A stretch of 64,000 nucleotides of DNA, taken from the NCBI GenBank assembly GCA_051294375.1, contig CM119267.1, forward strand, positions 615,523-679,522. The letters are read 5' to 3'. Of the stretch, positions 36,497 to 56,737 are shown in pieces. The stretch is from Paraspadella gotoi. Lineage: Eukaryota; Chaetognatha. The notes beneath the pieces are model-generated. The model saw nothing but the letters and a program-made list of their open reading frames with translations. It did no database searches and had not been told where the DNA came from. Position 1 is the stretch's first letter. Each line of letters starts with the position of its first letter. The position numbers were made by a program, and so were the translations under genes.

Positions 36497-37801
36497 TTCG
36501 ATCTTAAATTCTTTTCGTTTTTGTTTTTATCAAATTTAAAAAAAAAAACTTTTCGTGACGAAAAACTTCGATTCTAAAGATTTTAATTCAAAACTTGAAA
36601 TATTTTCCTTTCTGGATTTTAATTTTTTTTAAATTTTACTCATTTCTTAAATGTTTTGTTCTCTAATAAAATAGAAAATAGAAATAAAATAGGAAGAAAA
36701 GCCAAAAGATCCGCTTTGCCGAAATGTTTTAGGTTTTAAATTAGTTTAGGTTAAACATTTGGAAAGACATCAGAGCTTAAATATTGGGGTTAAAATCAAG
36801 TTCAGGTATTAAGAACAGAAATGAGGCCCTTTCAGAAATTAGTGCCGAAAAAATGATTATGATAATCGTAAAACAAAACTTTTAATCCATAATCTATTAC
36901 AAATCGATTTTTTATTAATAAAATCTTTAGGTTTAGTTTTTTTTTACTTTTTAAATCGATTACGCGTTACAATTACGCTACATCACATTAATTTTTTTTT
37001 CATTGGCGCACAGTGTAATACAGTGTAATACAATGAGTCAGTCACAGTGGTACCAAGTCTTAAACTCCACGCGACTGACATTTATTGCTTCATTATTATT
37101 AACGACTTTAACTATAAGTATGTGATCTAGCGGGGACAATTCTTGCTTAAAAACTATCTTTGCTGATAAATTAATTAGGTTAGTTTATATTATAGTCAAA
37201 TCAGTCTCGAAAGTAAACTTACGGACTATCGGACAGACAGACGGACGGACGGATCGATCGACAGACGGATTGACTCTGTCATTCAACCGCGATTCTTTCG
37301 GGTCAAAACAAAATCTTACTTTGCAACTTCTTTTTCACTAGACGTGTCGGGACAAGATCCTTCCTTCTCAGCCAATCAGAATCGTTTTCGAAAAAAGTCT
37401 CTCAGCCAATTAGAATGAAACGGTTTACCGATAACTTATAGAAAAGTTAGGAAAATACGTTCCTCGTTCTCTCCTTCTCTTTGACTCTGTCTCTCGCTCT
37501 CTCTGTTATTTTTTTTTTTTTTTTGCGCAGTTCCGTGATCGAGGTTCCTCTTCTTTTTGTCTCGTGATTATTTCTAATTCGCTCGAAAACGAAAAAAATT
37601 GAGAATTTAAACAATTGCGTCTCAAATTAATTTAAATTCATGAGTAATACAAATATATCCGTTTGAATATAACGGAATGAATGAATGACTCATGAACCAA
37701 TGACGATGAATAAGAATGAATAAAGATGAATAAAGATGAATCTAGAAGATAAATCATCGTTTTAGTCGGAAAAAGATTAGGATTAGATGAAAGAAAGATT
37801 C

Positions 37802-37877
<76 letters not shown>

Positions 37878-38276
37878 CTTAACTGATTCAGACAGACCAG
37901 AGTCTAAAAAAACTTTTTTTCCCTTTGTAATATAAGACCTTTTCAAAATTATTTTTTCCCCGCTGTTTCTTTCTCATTTTTTTTTTCAAATTTCTTCATT
38001 TTTTTACCGGAATAATTTTTATTTTATTTTATTTATTTGCAAATCGAAATTTTGATAAAAATATCGTCTTAAAATCGCCAAGAATTTTGATATATGTCGA
38101 CGATTCAATAAGCGTATTTTTATGACAATCGCCTCGCATGTCTGTGGTTAAAGCAAAACGTCTCAGTTTTTTCGAGTGTTAACTGTACTCAAGAATACCC
38201 GAGAGTACAGGGGGATTCTTCTTACCCGATCTTCCTACCAGTCGTCCTTTTGATATTTTAATCTCTTAATAGGATT

Positions 38277-38314
<38 letters not shown>

Positions 38315-38807
38315 GCATTAAAATATAAAAAGAAGTACAGTGGGACATTTTCGAAAGAGGCTGAGATTCTTAGTCGATTTTATTCTTTCAGATTTAATTT
38401 TTTTTCGAATTCCAAAGTTCGATTTACTCTTCAATTTACTTTTCGGGACATCGTTTTACAGGGTGGTGCCAAAAAAAAAAGAGAAATAGGGAATTACGAG
38501 GAAAGATTAAATTAAATTGTGGATGAAATAAATGATAAAATGTATAATAAATATAAATATAGATAAATATAAATATAAATATAGAATAGAATAGAAAGTA
38601 ATTTTTTTAAATTAATTAAATTAAATTAATCTTAGGATGAATTTTAAAGTCTTTTTTTAAATAATAGCCCCTGATAATTCTTTGACGCTCTACCCCTCCC
38701 CCATGTGGCTCGCGGCCATTTTAAACCTTCTTTCGCATCTCAGCCCCATACTAGCCTTTCTGCTCCGATTCTAATTCAACTTTAATCCTTATCTAAGTAT
38801 TTCGAAC

Positions 38808-38857
<50 letters not shown>

Positions 38858-38986
38858 CCTCTCTCTCGTGCCCCTGAATTACGCCCAGATCCTCCCTCTC
38901 CTCTTGAATCGCCCCCTCATCTCCAGCGCCCTCTGCTTCATCATTTGGAACCGGAATTTTTTATCATAAACAAAAGTGAAACTTGA
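34979..38986 (+). CDS. Unrecognised small Pro/Gln-rich protein
   Basis: Four exons can be joined with matching phases: 34979-35011, 35288-35417, 35759-35893 and 38889-38986, totalling 396 bases and encoding 131 residues. The protein begins MANVPLEEIIE, continues with HIDRNLEQFHNFNATRQRRR (an amphipathic stretch followed by a basic cluster), then NPGFRLYEPPMPD, a Gln/Pro-rich middle (poly-Gln runs) and a C-terminus with PPHLQRPLLHHLEPEFFI. There is no signal peptide or membrane segment. The basic cluster could be a nuclear signal. I do not recognise the family. Exons 1-3 are supported by C-rich third positions and good splice sites. Exon 4 is 3 kb away across repeats, and its assignment rests on phase and composition only. 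Confidence 0.45.
35155..35272. repeat. (AATC)n microsatellite
   Basis: About 29 tetranucleotide units directly before the exon at 35288 of the small Pro/Gln-rich gene, with one substituted unit near 35230. Confidence 0.95.
36400..36497. repeat. (GTC)n trinucleotide array
   Basis: About 32 perfect GTC units. The open frame of poly-Val through it is a by-product of the repeat. A complementary (GAC)n array lies at about 37800-37877. Confidence 0.95.
37800..37877. repeat. (GAC)n trinucleotide array
   Basis: About 26 perfect GAC units, the complement of the array at 36400. Confidence 0.95.
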
Positions 38987-46442
<7,456 letters not shown>

Positions 46443-46521
46443 ATGGCGCGCGCCAATTATCGTATGGATAACGCAGCCGCCGCCGCTGCCGCTGGCTACG
46501 GCGCCTACGCCGGTTTTTTCG

Positions 46522-46554
<33 letters not shown>

Positions 46555-49500
46555 GCGGGGGACATCCCATGTTCTTCGCTCCGCCTCCTTTCTTTATCGG
46601 CGGTTATCAGGGGCGTGGAAGAGTGAGGAGCGTGTCCGAGGGAGAAAGACCTCAACACGTAGTCCTTGTCCCTAACGCGGGAATTTGGGGTGAGGAAAGA
46701 GTAAGGTAGCGATGCTTCTGCTGCCATGCTGCTGCTCCTGCTGTCGGGGAAAGGTTGGGACGCAGCTTGGGCAAGTTGAAAAAATGGAATCACGATCTTT
46801 AACATCAAAAATCAAGTTATAACATTTGTTATTATGTATTATGATATTATATTCTTGGTATTATTTCTTATATATCTTATATAACATAAACAAAACCTTA
46901 TACGATATTTACTAGTTATTAATACTTTTAAAACAGGTTAAGTAAGTTAAATAGAATTATTAATTATAATTTTATAATCTCCAAAGACTTTTAAAGTATT
47001 GTGAAGCAAGTAATGTTGTAAAAAGAAATCATAACAACATGAACCTCCCTTCCTTTTTCTTCAGAGATGGCGACGGCCGAGAGCGGCGTCGTCGATCCGG
47101 CGCCGGCGGGAATGGACGACTCGGAACCCAAGCCTTCGGTGACCCTCCGTGACGCGTCATCCTTCATCGATGACGTCGCCAAATACTTCAACGCTGAAGA
47201 TCTGAGCGACGTCGTCCTTCAAGTCGCCGACAAGAAATACGCAGCGCACAAGTTTATTTTGGGAAAGTCGTCAGAGGTATGGGGATTGACATGGAGAGAT
47301 ATGGAGAGACATGGAGAGATATGAGAGGCATGGAGAGATATAAAGTTTAAGAGATTGAATTTAACAATGACGATTGCGTCGAATTAAAGGCGCGAATTTA
47401 TTTTCATTTGGAATTAAAGTAATTAAAAAGAGATAGAGTTTTAAAAATGATAATTCATAATTTATCCCGCAAGGGGCCATATAATCTAATAACTTTAAAT
47501 TGTAAGAACGCAATAACAAAGTTCATTAGAACTGAGGACAAAGCTTCCCAAAAATATCCGTTAGAGGTCAGGAGCGATTAAAGCTTAGAAATCAGGCTTT
47601 TTTTTTCGACAAAAGAACATCGAATTTAATACGAAAAGAGAGAAAACGCTTTCCGCAAATTTCTCGAAAAATTTTTTTAGAGTAATTAATAAATGATTGT
47701 ATTATTATTAAAATAAATAATAATTGCTCGCTCACCGTAAAACCCTCAGGTTTTCAAGTCCATGCTGTTCCAATCCCATTGGACCCAGTCTTCCATGGAG
47801 ACTGTCCAACTGGAGGAACCCGACGATGTGCACGACGTCTTCGACATATTCCTCAAATTCATGTACACGTCGGAAGTGACGGTGGACGCGGACTCCGTCA
47901 TCCCCGTACTCTGTCTCGCGGATAAATATTGCGTCTCGGGACTCCGCGATCTCTGCACTTCGTACATGGTGAGAAAATTAATTGATTAGAGATGATTAAT
48001 TAATCAGAGATGATGAGAGATGCTTAATTGATTAGAGATGATTAATTGATTAGAGATGATTTATTGATAAGAAATGATTAATTGATAAGAGATGAATAAT
48101 TGATTAAAGATGATTAGAGATGATTAATTGATTAGAGATAATTAATTAATTAGAGATGATTAATTGATCAGAGATGTTTAGAGATTATTAATTGATTAGA
48201 GATGATTAGAAATAATTAATTGATTAGAGATGATTAATTAATTAGAGATGTTTAGAGATTATTAATTGATTAGAGAAGATTAGAGATGAATAATTGAAAA
48301 GAGATGAAATAAATCCTCCCTAAATCCTCACTAAATTCTCCCTAAATCCTCCCCAAATCCTCACTAAATCCTCCCCGAATCCTCCCTAAATCCTCACTAA
48401 ATCCTCACTCCTCAGGTGGAACAAGCCAAATCCCCCCACGCCAAGCACGCCGTCAACTACTACTGCTTCGCCAAGGCGCTTTGCGTCAATCCTCTGATGG
48501 ATCAATGCATCCGGACGAACGCTTGGCACGCCGAGGGTCTCCTCAAGTCGCGCGACTGGGTCGAGATGGACGTGGATTTGGTCGAGGACGTCCTCAAGAC
48601 GTCGGAACTCGTCCTCCGCAACGAGATGACCGTCTTCAACGCCGTCAAGGACTACGTCTTCCACGAAAGCCACGCCCACGAACGCGACGCCCTCGCCAAG
48701 CGTCTCCTTCCTCTCGTCCGGTTCCCCCAGATGCTCGTCCACGAGCTCTTCAACGTGGAGACGGACGCCGGGGCCGAGTTTCTGACCCTGCCCGAGGTGG
48801 CGCCGCTGTTGTCCGAGCTCATCGCCCGCGCCTATCGATTCCGCGCCCTCTGTCCATCGCGAGAAAATCTGGGCGTGGATTTCGGGGAAAACTTTTATCA
48901 ACCTCGCGACTATCTGGATCTTTGCGTGGATTCGATCAACATGGCGAACACTTTGAGGTTCGGGATTCAGGTCGACGTCAGGATGTTTTCGGGTGAGTTG
49001 GACGAAAGAGGGAGAAGGGGGAAGACTGCGAGGGGGGGATTTAAGAAAGGTGAGAATAGGGAAAGATTATCGAGTTAGGAAGAATTAGCTAAACCTTTGA
49101 GAATAGGGAAAGATTATCGGAGTTAGGAAGAATTAGCTAAACCTTTGAGAATAGGGAAAGATTATTAAGTTAGAAGAATTAGCTAAACCTTTGAGAATAG
49201 GGAAAGATTATCGAGTTAGGAAGAATTAGCTAAACTTGAGAATAGGAAAGATTATTAAGTTAGGAAGAATTAGCTAAACCTTGAGAATAGGGAAAGATTA
49301 TCGAGTTAGGAAGAATTAGCTAAACCTTTGAGAATAGGGAAAGATTATTAGTTAGGAATAATTAGCTAAACCTTTGAGAATAGGGAAAGATTATCGAGTT
49401 TAGGAAGAATTAGCTAAACCTTTGAGAATAGGGAAAGATTATCGAGTTAGGAAGAATTAGCTAAACCTTTGAGAATAGGAAAGATTATCGAGTTAGGAAG

Positions 49501-51243
49501 AATTAGCTAAACCTTTGAGAATAGGGAAAGATTATCGAGTTAGGAAGAATTAGCTAAACCTTGAGAATAGGGAAAGATTATCGAGTTAGGAAGAATTAGC
49601 TAAACCTTGAGAATAGGGAAAGATTATAAGTTAGAGAATAATTAGCTAAACCTTTGAGAATAGGGAAAGATTATCAGTTAGGATAATTAGCTAAACCTTT
49701 GAGAATAGGGAAAGATTATCAAGTTAGGAAGAATAAGCTTAACCTTTGAGAATAGGGAAAGATTATCAAGTTTAGAAGAATTAACTAAACCTTTTCAGGT
49801 TTAATGAAATTGATACAATCAATATAAAAATTATCCATTCCTTCAATAACTAAGCTATGTTGCCTCTGACTTTGGCCTCCATCACTCTTACAAGATAATA
49901 ACTTTGCAGGTCTTTATAATATTTCAAAGTATTAGAATATTTTTTTCTTTTCCTCTAATCCCTTCCCTTCCCTTCCCTTCCCTTCCCTTCCCTTCCCTTC
50001 CCTTCCCTTCCCCTCCCCCTTTCTCTGCCCACTTAATTCCAGGTCCCGTTCCAGCTCAAGTCCGTGACGCAGAATGGAGAGTCGTGTACAGAAGACAAAA
50101 CAACACCGTTTGGTCCGTCTCCTTCATTCCATCCGGTCAGTACGTCCGTCTCTCTCTCTCTCTGTGTCTGTCCGTGTCCATCATTCTTGTGGTCCGTCCG
50201 TTCTTTCAGTCTTTCTGTCAATTTGTCCGTCTCTCCGTTAGACATTTTCCATGTTTTTCTCACCGTTTTGCTATCCTGTCTGTATCTCTTTGTGTCCATC
50301 GATCTGTGATGTTTGTCTGTCCTTCTTTCAACCCTTGAATTTATCCCCTATGCCCTTTGTTTTCATCTGTCTGTTTCTCTTCTGTCTGTCTGTCTGTTTG
50401 TCTGTCCTTCTTTCAACCCTTGAATCTATTCCCTCTGCCCTTTGTTTTCATCTGTCTGTTTCTCTTCTGTCTGTCTGTCTGTCTGTTTGTTTCTCTTTTT
50501 ATTACTATGTCTTTGTCTTTGTCTGTCTCTCACTCTTTATTAATCTTGGTCTGTAATTAGTTTTTTTAATATCAACGTTCAACAATATCAATTAACTCTC
50601 CTTTACATATTTTAAGAAATGAACAGACAGCATAATTGTTATGAATCAGTTAGTTAGTTCAATGTAGCAGACCCTTGGCTTAAGATCAGGCTGTGGCACC
50701 GTGCTACAGTCGGGTTAAGCGCTTCGTCCCTTTTAACTGCTCGGTTGTTTAGATGTTAGGAAGCGAGAAGAATAAATATGTAGCAGATTGAGTTCCTCAG
50801 TCTCATTTGCATACTGTCGTATTCAGATTAAGCTTTGATAAATTATTGTTCTATTGCCTTAAAAGTTTAATATTAATATTTTACATTAGTAAATGATCAT
50901 GTTTATTTGTGGGTCAATTAATAGCTAAATAATTAATGATTTAATTATCATAATTGCTAGTTTACAACTTTAATATCTCTCTGTTATAAATACACTATTT
51001 TGATTGATTAATTAATAAGTTAATATGAAATCTGCTACCCTATCTTCAGACTCTGCGATGAAGAACGGTGAGGCGAGAATCGAAGCCTCACTCATCATTC
51101 TTGATGAGAAAGACGTGGTGGTGAGCGTGATCCGCGCTGGACCCGTTGGCTGCACGAGGACGACTTACCTCACGATCGAACTCGACTCGGCTCACTTCAC
51201 TCAAGCCAAGACAATGCAGACCATCATCAAGCCCACCATCTGA
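46443..51243 (+). CDS. BTB-BACK domain protein, BTBD17-like
   Basis: Six exons: 46443-46689, 47065-47276, 47750-47968, 48416-48992, 50043-50135 and 51050-51243; together 1542 bases, 513 residues, all phases agreeing. Exon 1 encodes an Ala- and Gly-rich leader (poly-Ala, then poly-Gly). The BTB/POZ fold spans exons 2-3 (YFNAEDLSDVVLQVADKKY, AHKFILGKSSEVFKSML, FDIFLKFMYTSEVTV, VLCLADKYCVSGLRDLC). The BACK domain is in exon 4 (NYYCFAKALCVNPLMDQC, ELVLRNEMTVFNAVKDYV, PLVRFPQML). The C-terminal region (DAEWRVVYRRQ, IIKPTI) follows the order seen in BTBD17 and related BTB-BACK proteins with a C-terminal beta-rich domain. Such proteins often serve as CUL3 adaptors, but human BTBD17 is secreted-like; here no signal peptide is visible. 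An alternative start is the ATG at 47067, which would drop the low-complexity leader. Confidence 0.85.
47985..48300. repeat. Degenerate ATTGATTAGAGATG tandem repeat in BTBD17-like intron 3
   Basis: Units of about 14-19 bp (GATTAATTGATTAGAGAT and variants) fill most of the intron, followed by CCTCACTAAATCCTCCC-type units up to the acceptor. Confidence 0.85.
49040..49795. repeat. About 47 bp minisatellite in BTBD17-like intron 4
   Basis: About 16 copies of a unit containing GAGAATAGGGAAAGATTATC and AGTTAGGAAGAATTAGCTAA. Copies differ mainly by one-base indels in homopolymers such as CCTTT/CCTT. It is followed by an inverted fragment of dispersed repeat A (49795-49915) and by (CCCTT)n at about 49963-50012. 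Confidence 0.9.
50640..50960 (-). repeat. Dispersed repeat B, inverted copy in BTBD17-like intron 5
   Basis: Contains CTCATTTGCATACTGTCG, the complement of the CTACAATATGCAAATGAG core of repeat B seen at about 5390-5450, 6015-6085, 54290-54400, 59770-59840 and 61420-61490. Confidence 0.5.
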
Positions 51244-53960
51244 GACTGTCTCTGTCTCTGTCTCTCTCTGTCTCTGTCTCTCTCTCGCTCACATTTTTTT
51301 CTTTTTTGGGGGGGTCATCCGTTGACGTCGTCGTCGTCGTAGCAAAAAAAATGCAATTTCTAACAATTTGTTTAAATTTGTTTAAATATTTAATTCGTAT
51401 TTAACCTCGAATTTTGTATTTTTTGACTGAATTAGTAAATTTTTTACATTATTTTTATCAACATTAGAGAATTATTTTTTTAATAAAATATTTAAACATT
51501 CAAAATTCAAAATTAATAAAAGGCAGTTTTGTTGTAAAATACAAATTTCGACGTTAAAAACACAAATATTTATTTACTCAAAGTTAAGAAAACAAAAAGT
51601 ATAAAAGACAAATCAGGTCCAAACTTGTCTTATTCCTATCAACCTCTTATTTTAGAGGCAAATGAACGATATACATACAACTGACTTGTACGTATATAAA
51701 AATAAATTTTGTACGCATTCCTCTTATGCGTTTCATCTAAACTTCATCCGCTTAAAGTGGATTTCGTTTTTCCGCTTAGATACTTTGGCTTCTTGACATT
51801 TTTGAATCATGGATGATTTTAATGTTTTTCGTTTATTATTTATTTAATCTTGTCTCATATTTGTCGTCTGTTTACATTTGAATTATTATACATTATTCCT
51901 TCCTTTTATTCATTTTGAGTTTTGAATTTTTTTTTTTTTTTTGCATGCGGTTTCATTTCACGTTTTTAATTCATAATTCGAACTCGTAATTATCCTTACT
52001 TTGGATCAATTAATAATTAATATTTTTTAATTGGTTCTGTAGTGGATTTTTGTAGCGGTGGAGTTCTGTGCCGGAAAATCGTGCATTAACTATCATTTAT
52101 TACTATTTCTTATTGTTTATCACCGATTTGCCTATCTTATTTATCATTCGTCACTGATTAGTCTTTTGTTCTTATATCTCAACGATTGAACATTGCCGGA
52201 TCTAATTTGAGGTACTATGTTCAAAACTTGGTTTTCATTATTTTTGAGAAGAATATCTTTAAGCCATGTTTTTATTTGTATAAACTAAAATAAATAAAAT
52301 AAAATTTTAAAACCAGCTTATGTTAGATTCCTTCTCCATCACTTAAAAAATAAATATCACATCCATCTCTTTGTCTTTAGAGAAAAATTGTATTTAAAAT
52401 ATTTAATTTCGACATATAATTTAAATTCATCTATGCTGGATTAAGGGCCTTTTAAGTAATTCCTTCATTATAAACAGAATAGTTTAGAAAAATATTCTCG
52501 TCTGTTTTTCTGTGAAATATTTTATAACTTTCTGCTCCATATTTTGTTAAAAGTAATTGGATAATTGGTGGATGGGAAAAACTTGTTATCATCGTATCTA
52601 GAATGACTTTTTATTTTTAATTTTTGTCTTCATGCGTATTTAAATGATTTATGTTTACCAGTAGTTCAAAGGCGTATCGTCTAGGTTTTATAAAAATAAC
52701 CACTAAACTAAATGGCTAAATTTTTTTTTGTAAACATGAAATACTATTCTTGTACGAAAGTGTATTTATGATTTTGTGATTCATTTTGATACAAAATTCA
52801 CTTATCGAAAAGAAAATGACAAAAAAAATAACAATAAAAAAGAGGGAAAAATTCACTCATCAATTTCCAACTTTAGTATCACAATGAATCATAAATGTTT
52901 CTTTTCGTCTTAATCTGTTTTTGAAAATGTTTTGATTTGATATATATTTTTTCTCTGTCTTGTTTCTTATTTCGTTTTCCAACAAAATCCCGATGCCAAA
53001 TTTTACTTTTTCGTTTCAACCAAGAAATCCGCTTGACAATTTCTCATTACATTCCTCTCTCCGAACTCGATTTAATTCTGTACTGATTGATTGATTGATT
53101 GACGTCCGTCACCAAGCAACCTCCAAGAACCCGCCATTTTTTTCGATATCGAGAAATTCAAGACTAGAATTGTCTAGTGAAATGTGACGGTGATGACGAA
53201 TTCACTGTGAAGTATCCGTGTGTGATACTCTCATGAAAATTTTCGCCGATAAAGAAAAAAAATCTCGGGTTTATTTATTTTTCGAAATAATTTTACAAAA
53301 AAAAAAAATCACGAATGTAAAGTATACAAATACAGTTTTCAAAAATACTTTTACTTTCCACTCTGATGTCAACTAGTATTAATACCATGCTTAAACTGTT
53401 AAATTATTAAAGATAGTTTTAAACTATTTGCGTTTGAGTGGAGAAGAGACGATGATTGAAAACTAAACTTTTTTTTTTTAATTAGACAATCCTACTATTT
53501 CGAGTTTAGATATTTTTTTTCTGTAGCAGAATTTTTCGTTTTTCTCGTATTACGTTTTACTTCCGAGACATAGTATTTATCAAAGTTTGCGTAATTTTCT
53601 TTTTACACCGTGTTCGTTAAAATGTTAAACATGTTTAGTTTCTCAAAAGTTTTCAAAATAAATAAACTTAAAAACTCATGAACGTTTGGTTTAATTTTAA
53701 ATTAGACTCATGTCTAAGATTTGTCAAAAGTTATTGAAAAGAATTTATGTCATAAAAAAGTCGTTAGTAAAATGAAGTCAAAATTAAGTTTGACTGGAAT
53801 CCAATCTGTCAGTCAATCCAGTCTGGATGACAACCGATGCTTTTTAAGTATTAGAGGTAGAAGCGCTAATTTCCAAAAGCGTCTAGGAACAAAAAAAAAA
53901 GTCAACACCTAGTAGAATTTCGATCCTACGCCCCACTTATACAGCATCGGCGCCTATTTT
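51244..53960. other. Intergenic region between convergent BTBD17-like and M6PR-like genes
   Basis: AT-rich, no supported gene. It starts with a short TCTC-rich stretch and a (GTC)n run in what is probably the 3' UTR of the BTBD17-like gene, whose own likely polyadenylation signals (AATAAA-like) lie within the next 300 bases. The right-hand end near 53930 would hold the 3' UTR of the minus-strand gene. Confidence 0.45.
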
Positions 53961-55126
53961 TCATCCGATTTCTCTGTATCCAGCGCCAGTCTGACGGCAT
54001 TTCGCGACGACGAAGCCTGCGCCGTCCTTGACTAGGCCTGGCAACGACGCCCACCAGGAGGCGTTAGGGATGACATCCGTTCCGGTGGCGCCGCGTCGAT
54101 ATTTGAGAAAAACGAATCCACCGATGCAATAAATTATGACGAAGACGAAGAAGAGGATTAGAAGAATGCTGCCGGTGCTAAGACCGGAAGAGGGCGTGTC
54201 TGATTTGGTAGAGAAAGAGAGTAGGGTCAGTGGGTTATGCTACAATACTACTATTGTATGGAAAACTAAATCATTATTAAACAATATGATAAAAGAAAAC
54301 TTGTAAGAAAACCGAATCAAAAGATATAAGAAATAATCTAAACTACTACAATATGCAAATGAGATTCAAATAATTTCATTCGAAATGAATCACAAGTTAC
54401 TCTACGACACCAAGCGGTGGTTGGTCATTTAAGTCACTCCCCCTCACAGGGTGGCACCGGGTCACCGGGACATTTGAGTCACTCCCCCTCACAGGGTGGC
54501 ACCGGGTCAGGTCCTTTTTCGCATCCTCCTGGACAGCAGCACTGGTGATCCATTCTGAAAGTGTAAAGGCTGCCAGTCGAAGAAATCTCTTCGCCATCCG
54601 AGGTGAGGGACGGGAGACCAGTGGCTGATGGATCGCAATGACAGACAAGCTTGCTTACACGGGTGCTTGATATATCCTTTGCCAAGAAAATTATTTCCAG
54701 GTCTCCAAAAAAATCTGAAAAAAGGTTTAAATCCTTTAAAGGTTTCGAGAGGAAAAATTGATTATAGAAATAGTTTCTTTTGGAGCATTAGCAAAATGTT
54801 TATTTGCCAAATATTTCGAAATGTACAGTATCCGATTTCGATTCTGGAGTCTTGATTCCTCTGCGATGTCATTATTGTTATTTGATTTATAAAAGGGATA
54901 TGTGATCACTATCATTATTTCGAAATATCACATAAAGGCCTCACCGTCAAATGTGAAACTGGGAGATAAGACGCTCTGCGAGCCGATGTCCCAATCCTCT
55001 TCACCGTGATGTTGACAAACGAGGACATCTGTGCATTGTGAACTCGATTCCGTGAATGTGAAACATGGATGAGATCGTAGTTCGTTGTGGGGTAAAAGGA
55101 TCTGGGAGAGTGGGGGAGAGAGAGAG

Positions 55127-55193
<67 letters not shown>

Positions 55194-55333
55194 AGAGACA
55201 GAGAGAGAGGAGAGAGAGGACAGAGAGAAGTGAAGTTTGTAATTGTTACGGCTCGGCCGTCATCTGTTTGAATGGTTGCTTGTGGTTTCATATTTGCAGT
55301 GAATGTCACTTACATCAGAAGAGAGAGAGAGAG

Positions 55334-55378
<45 letters not shown>

Positions 55379-55629
55379 AAGAGATGAGAGAGAGAGAGAG
55401 AGGAGACCGACCTATAGCGTTTAAAACCGTGAGGATAACTCGATTTGATAATCGATCCAAGTTGCTTATGTCGGATTACTCCGCCCGCCGTTGTTCGACA
55501 ACTGCACGCGTTGATTCTCGTGCATTCGTCCGCACAGACGACCGACCGTACGGGCAGAGAGACGAGGAAAAGGACGGGGAGTCGTACGAGTTGGAGAAGG
55601 GACGGAAGGACGAGTGGAGTGAGGGACAT
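53961..55629 (-). CDS. Mannose-6-phosphate-receptor/ATG27-like single-pass membrane protein
   Basis: Type I membrane protein of the M6PR/ATG27 group, whose members cycle between Golgi, endosomes and autophagy-related membranes. Exons on the minus strand: 55629-55428, 55308-55250, 55101-54945, 54714-54493 and 54199-53961; together 879 bases, 292 residues. Exon 1 encodes a signal peptide (MSLTPLVLPSLLQLV then LFLVSLP) and ECTRINACSC. The Cys-rich luminal domain reads HPCFTF, QCTDVLVCQ, DIGSQS, then VCHCDPSATGLP, YTFRMDHQCCCPGGC. The membrane segment is GSILLILFFVFVIIYCIGG. The cytosolic tail FLKYRRGATGTDVIPNASWW, then LPGLVKDG, resembles the M6PR tail pattern. The exon 1 donor is weak and chosen by phase; a stronger site 16 bases downstream would break the frame. 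It is not clear whether it binds mannose-6-phosphate: I did not try to assign the ligand residues. Confidence 0.8.
54423..54515. repeat. 45 bp tandem duplication covering the exon 4 splice donor of the M6PR-like gene
   Basis: GTCACTCCCCCTCACAGGGT followed by GGCACCGGGTCA occurs twice, 45 bases apart. Each copy contains the same donor (CCCT|gtgagg on the minus strand), so two equivalent donors exist. Using the second would read into a stop within the first copy. Confidence 0.85.
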
Positions 55630-55880
55630 TTTCGGGTCTGAAGGGTCAGAATGAAAACTGTTCCGGCTGAAGGTCAGTTAGATTTGGTGATTTTAAATCA
55701 GATTTTGTTAAAATTTATTCGTTTTTTAATTTATTTTGTCATGTTTTTCGTTTAAGATTCAACAAGAAATGATTTTTTTTATCTGGTGCACATTGAATAA
55801 TCTTAATTGCTGATAAGTCTTAAGAGTTTATCTTCTGATAAGTCATATCATCTATGTTTTTTTCTTTCTTTGTTTCTTTG

Positions 55881-55912
<32 letters not shown>

Positions 55913-56711
55913 TTTCTTAATTATTAAATAGATCATTTTTCACTTTCTTTCCTTTCTTTTTTATTACCATTTTATTATTATTTTATTATTATTTTCCATT
56001 AATAAAACAAATTAATAATTTTAAAGATATTTTTTCTCTTTAATTCTAAATCATTTTTCTTTTCCTTTCAAAAACCTTTAATCTCGAACAAAATGTTTTT
56101 CATGTCTTCGATCTTAGATCAACTTGGAAGCAAAAACTCATTTCCACTGGAAACAAAAAAAAAAAAAAAAATTTCCGGTTTCAAGTTTCAGATTAAAAAC
56201 AAAATTTGACCAAAAAAAAAAACAACAAAAAAAAACTATTTTTAAATCTCTAATGTTAACGGAAACGAATTTATGACAATATTTCTTAAAACTGACGCAT
56301 TTCCTTCGTTGCTAAGAGACGGGAAGAGAAAAAGTATCTCAATTCGTTTATAAATTCGCTAACAAGCCTAAACGAAAAAAACATCTAAACATAACTGAGC
56401 TTCTTTTTTTTAACGTCCGCTTTCCTAGTTTAGAATTTAGTTTTTTTTTATAATTAAGTACGTATATTTAAGTTAATATATTAAAAAAAAAAAGCTAAGG
56501 GATTAAGAACGAAAAACTAATCTGTTTTCTCAGAAAATAGCGCTAAAAACTTTTTCGATTGACCTCGGTAAGTTTATTTTCTTGTCTCTTTGGTCTCTCT
56601 GTCGTGTCTGGTCTGTGCTGTCTGTCTGTTCAACACACGTTTCACCGCTATCAACAACTCAGTTAATATATTTAGTTCATAATTGACATTTCGTATTCTC
56701 ATTATCAGCAG
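55630..56711. other. Divergent intergenic region between M6PR-like and STYXL1-like genes
   Basis: About 1.1 kb that must contain both promoters, since the genes start at 55629 (minus) and 56738 (plus). It is AT-rich with a (TTTC)n array at about 55862-55918 and poly-A/poly-T runs. No conserved promoter element was recognised. Confidence 0.5.
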
Positions 56712-56737
56712 GAGAGTCCGAACGCGTCCCGCTCGAG

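Noticed and set aside
46487-46560. Poly-Ala and poly-Gly leader of the BTBD17-like protein as a separate gene
   Set aside because: Its donor joins the BTB exon in phase without a stop, so it is kept as exon 1, with the ATG at 47067 as an alternative.
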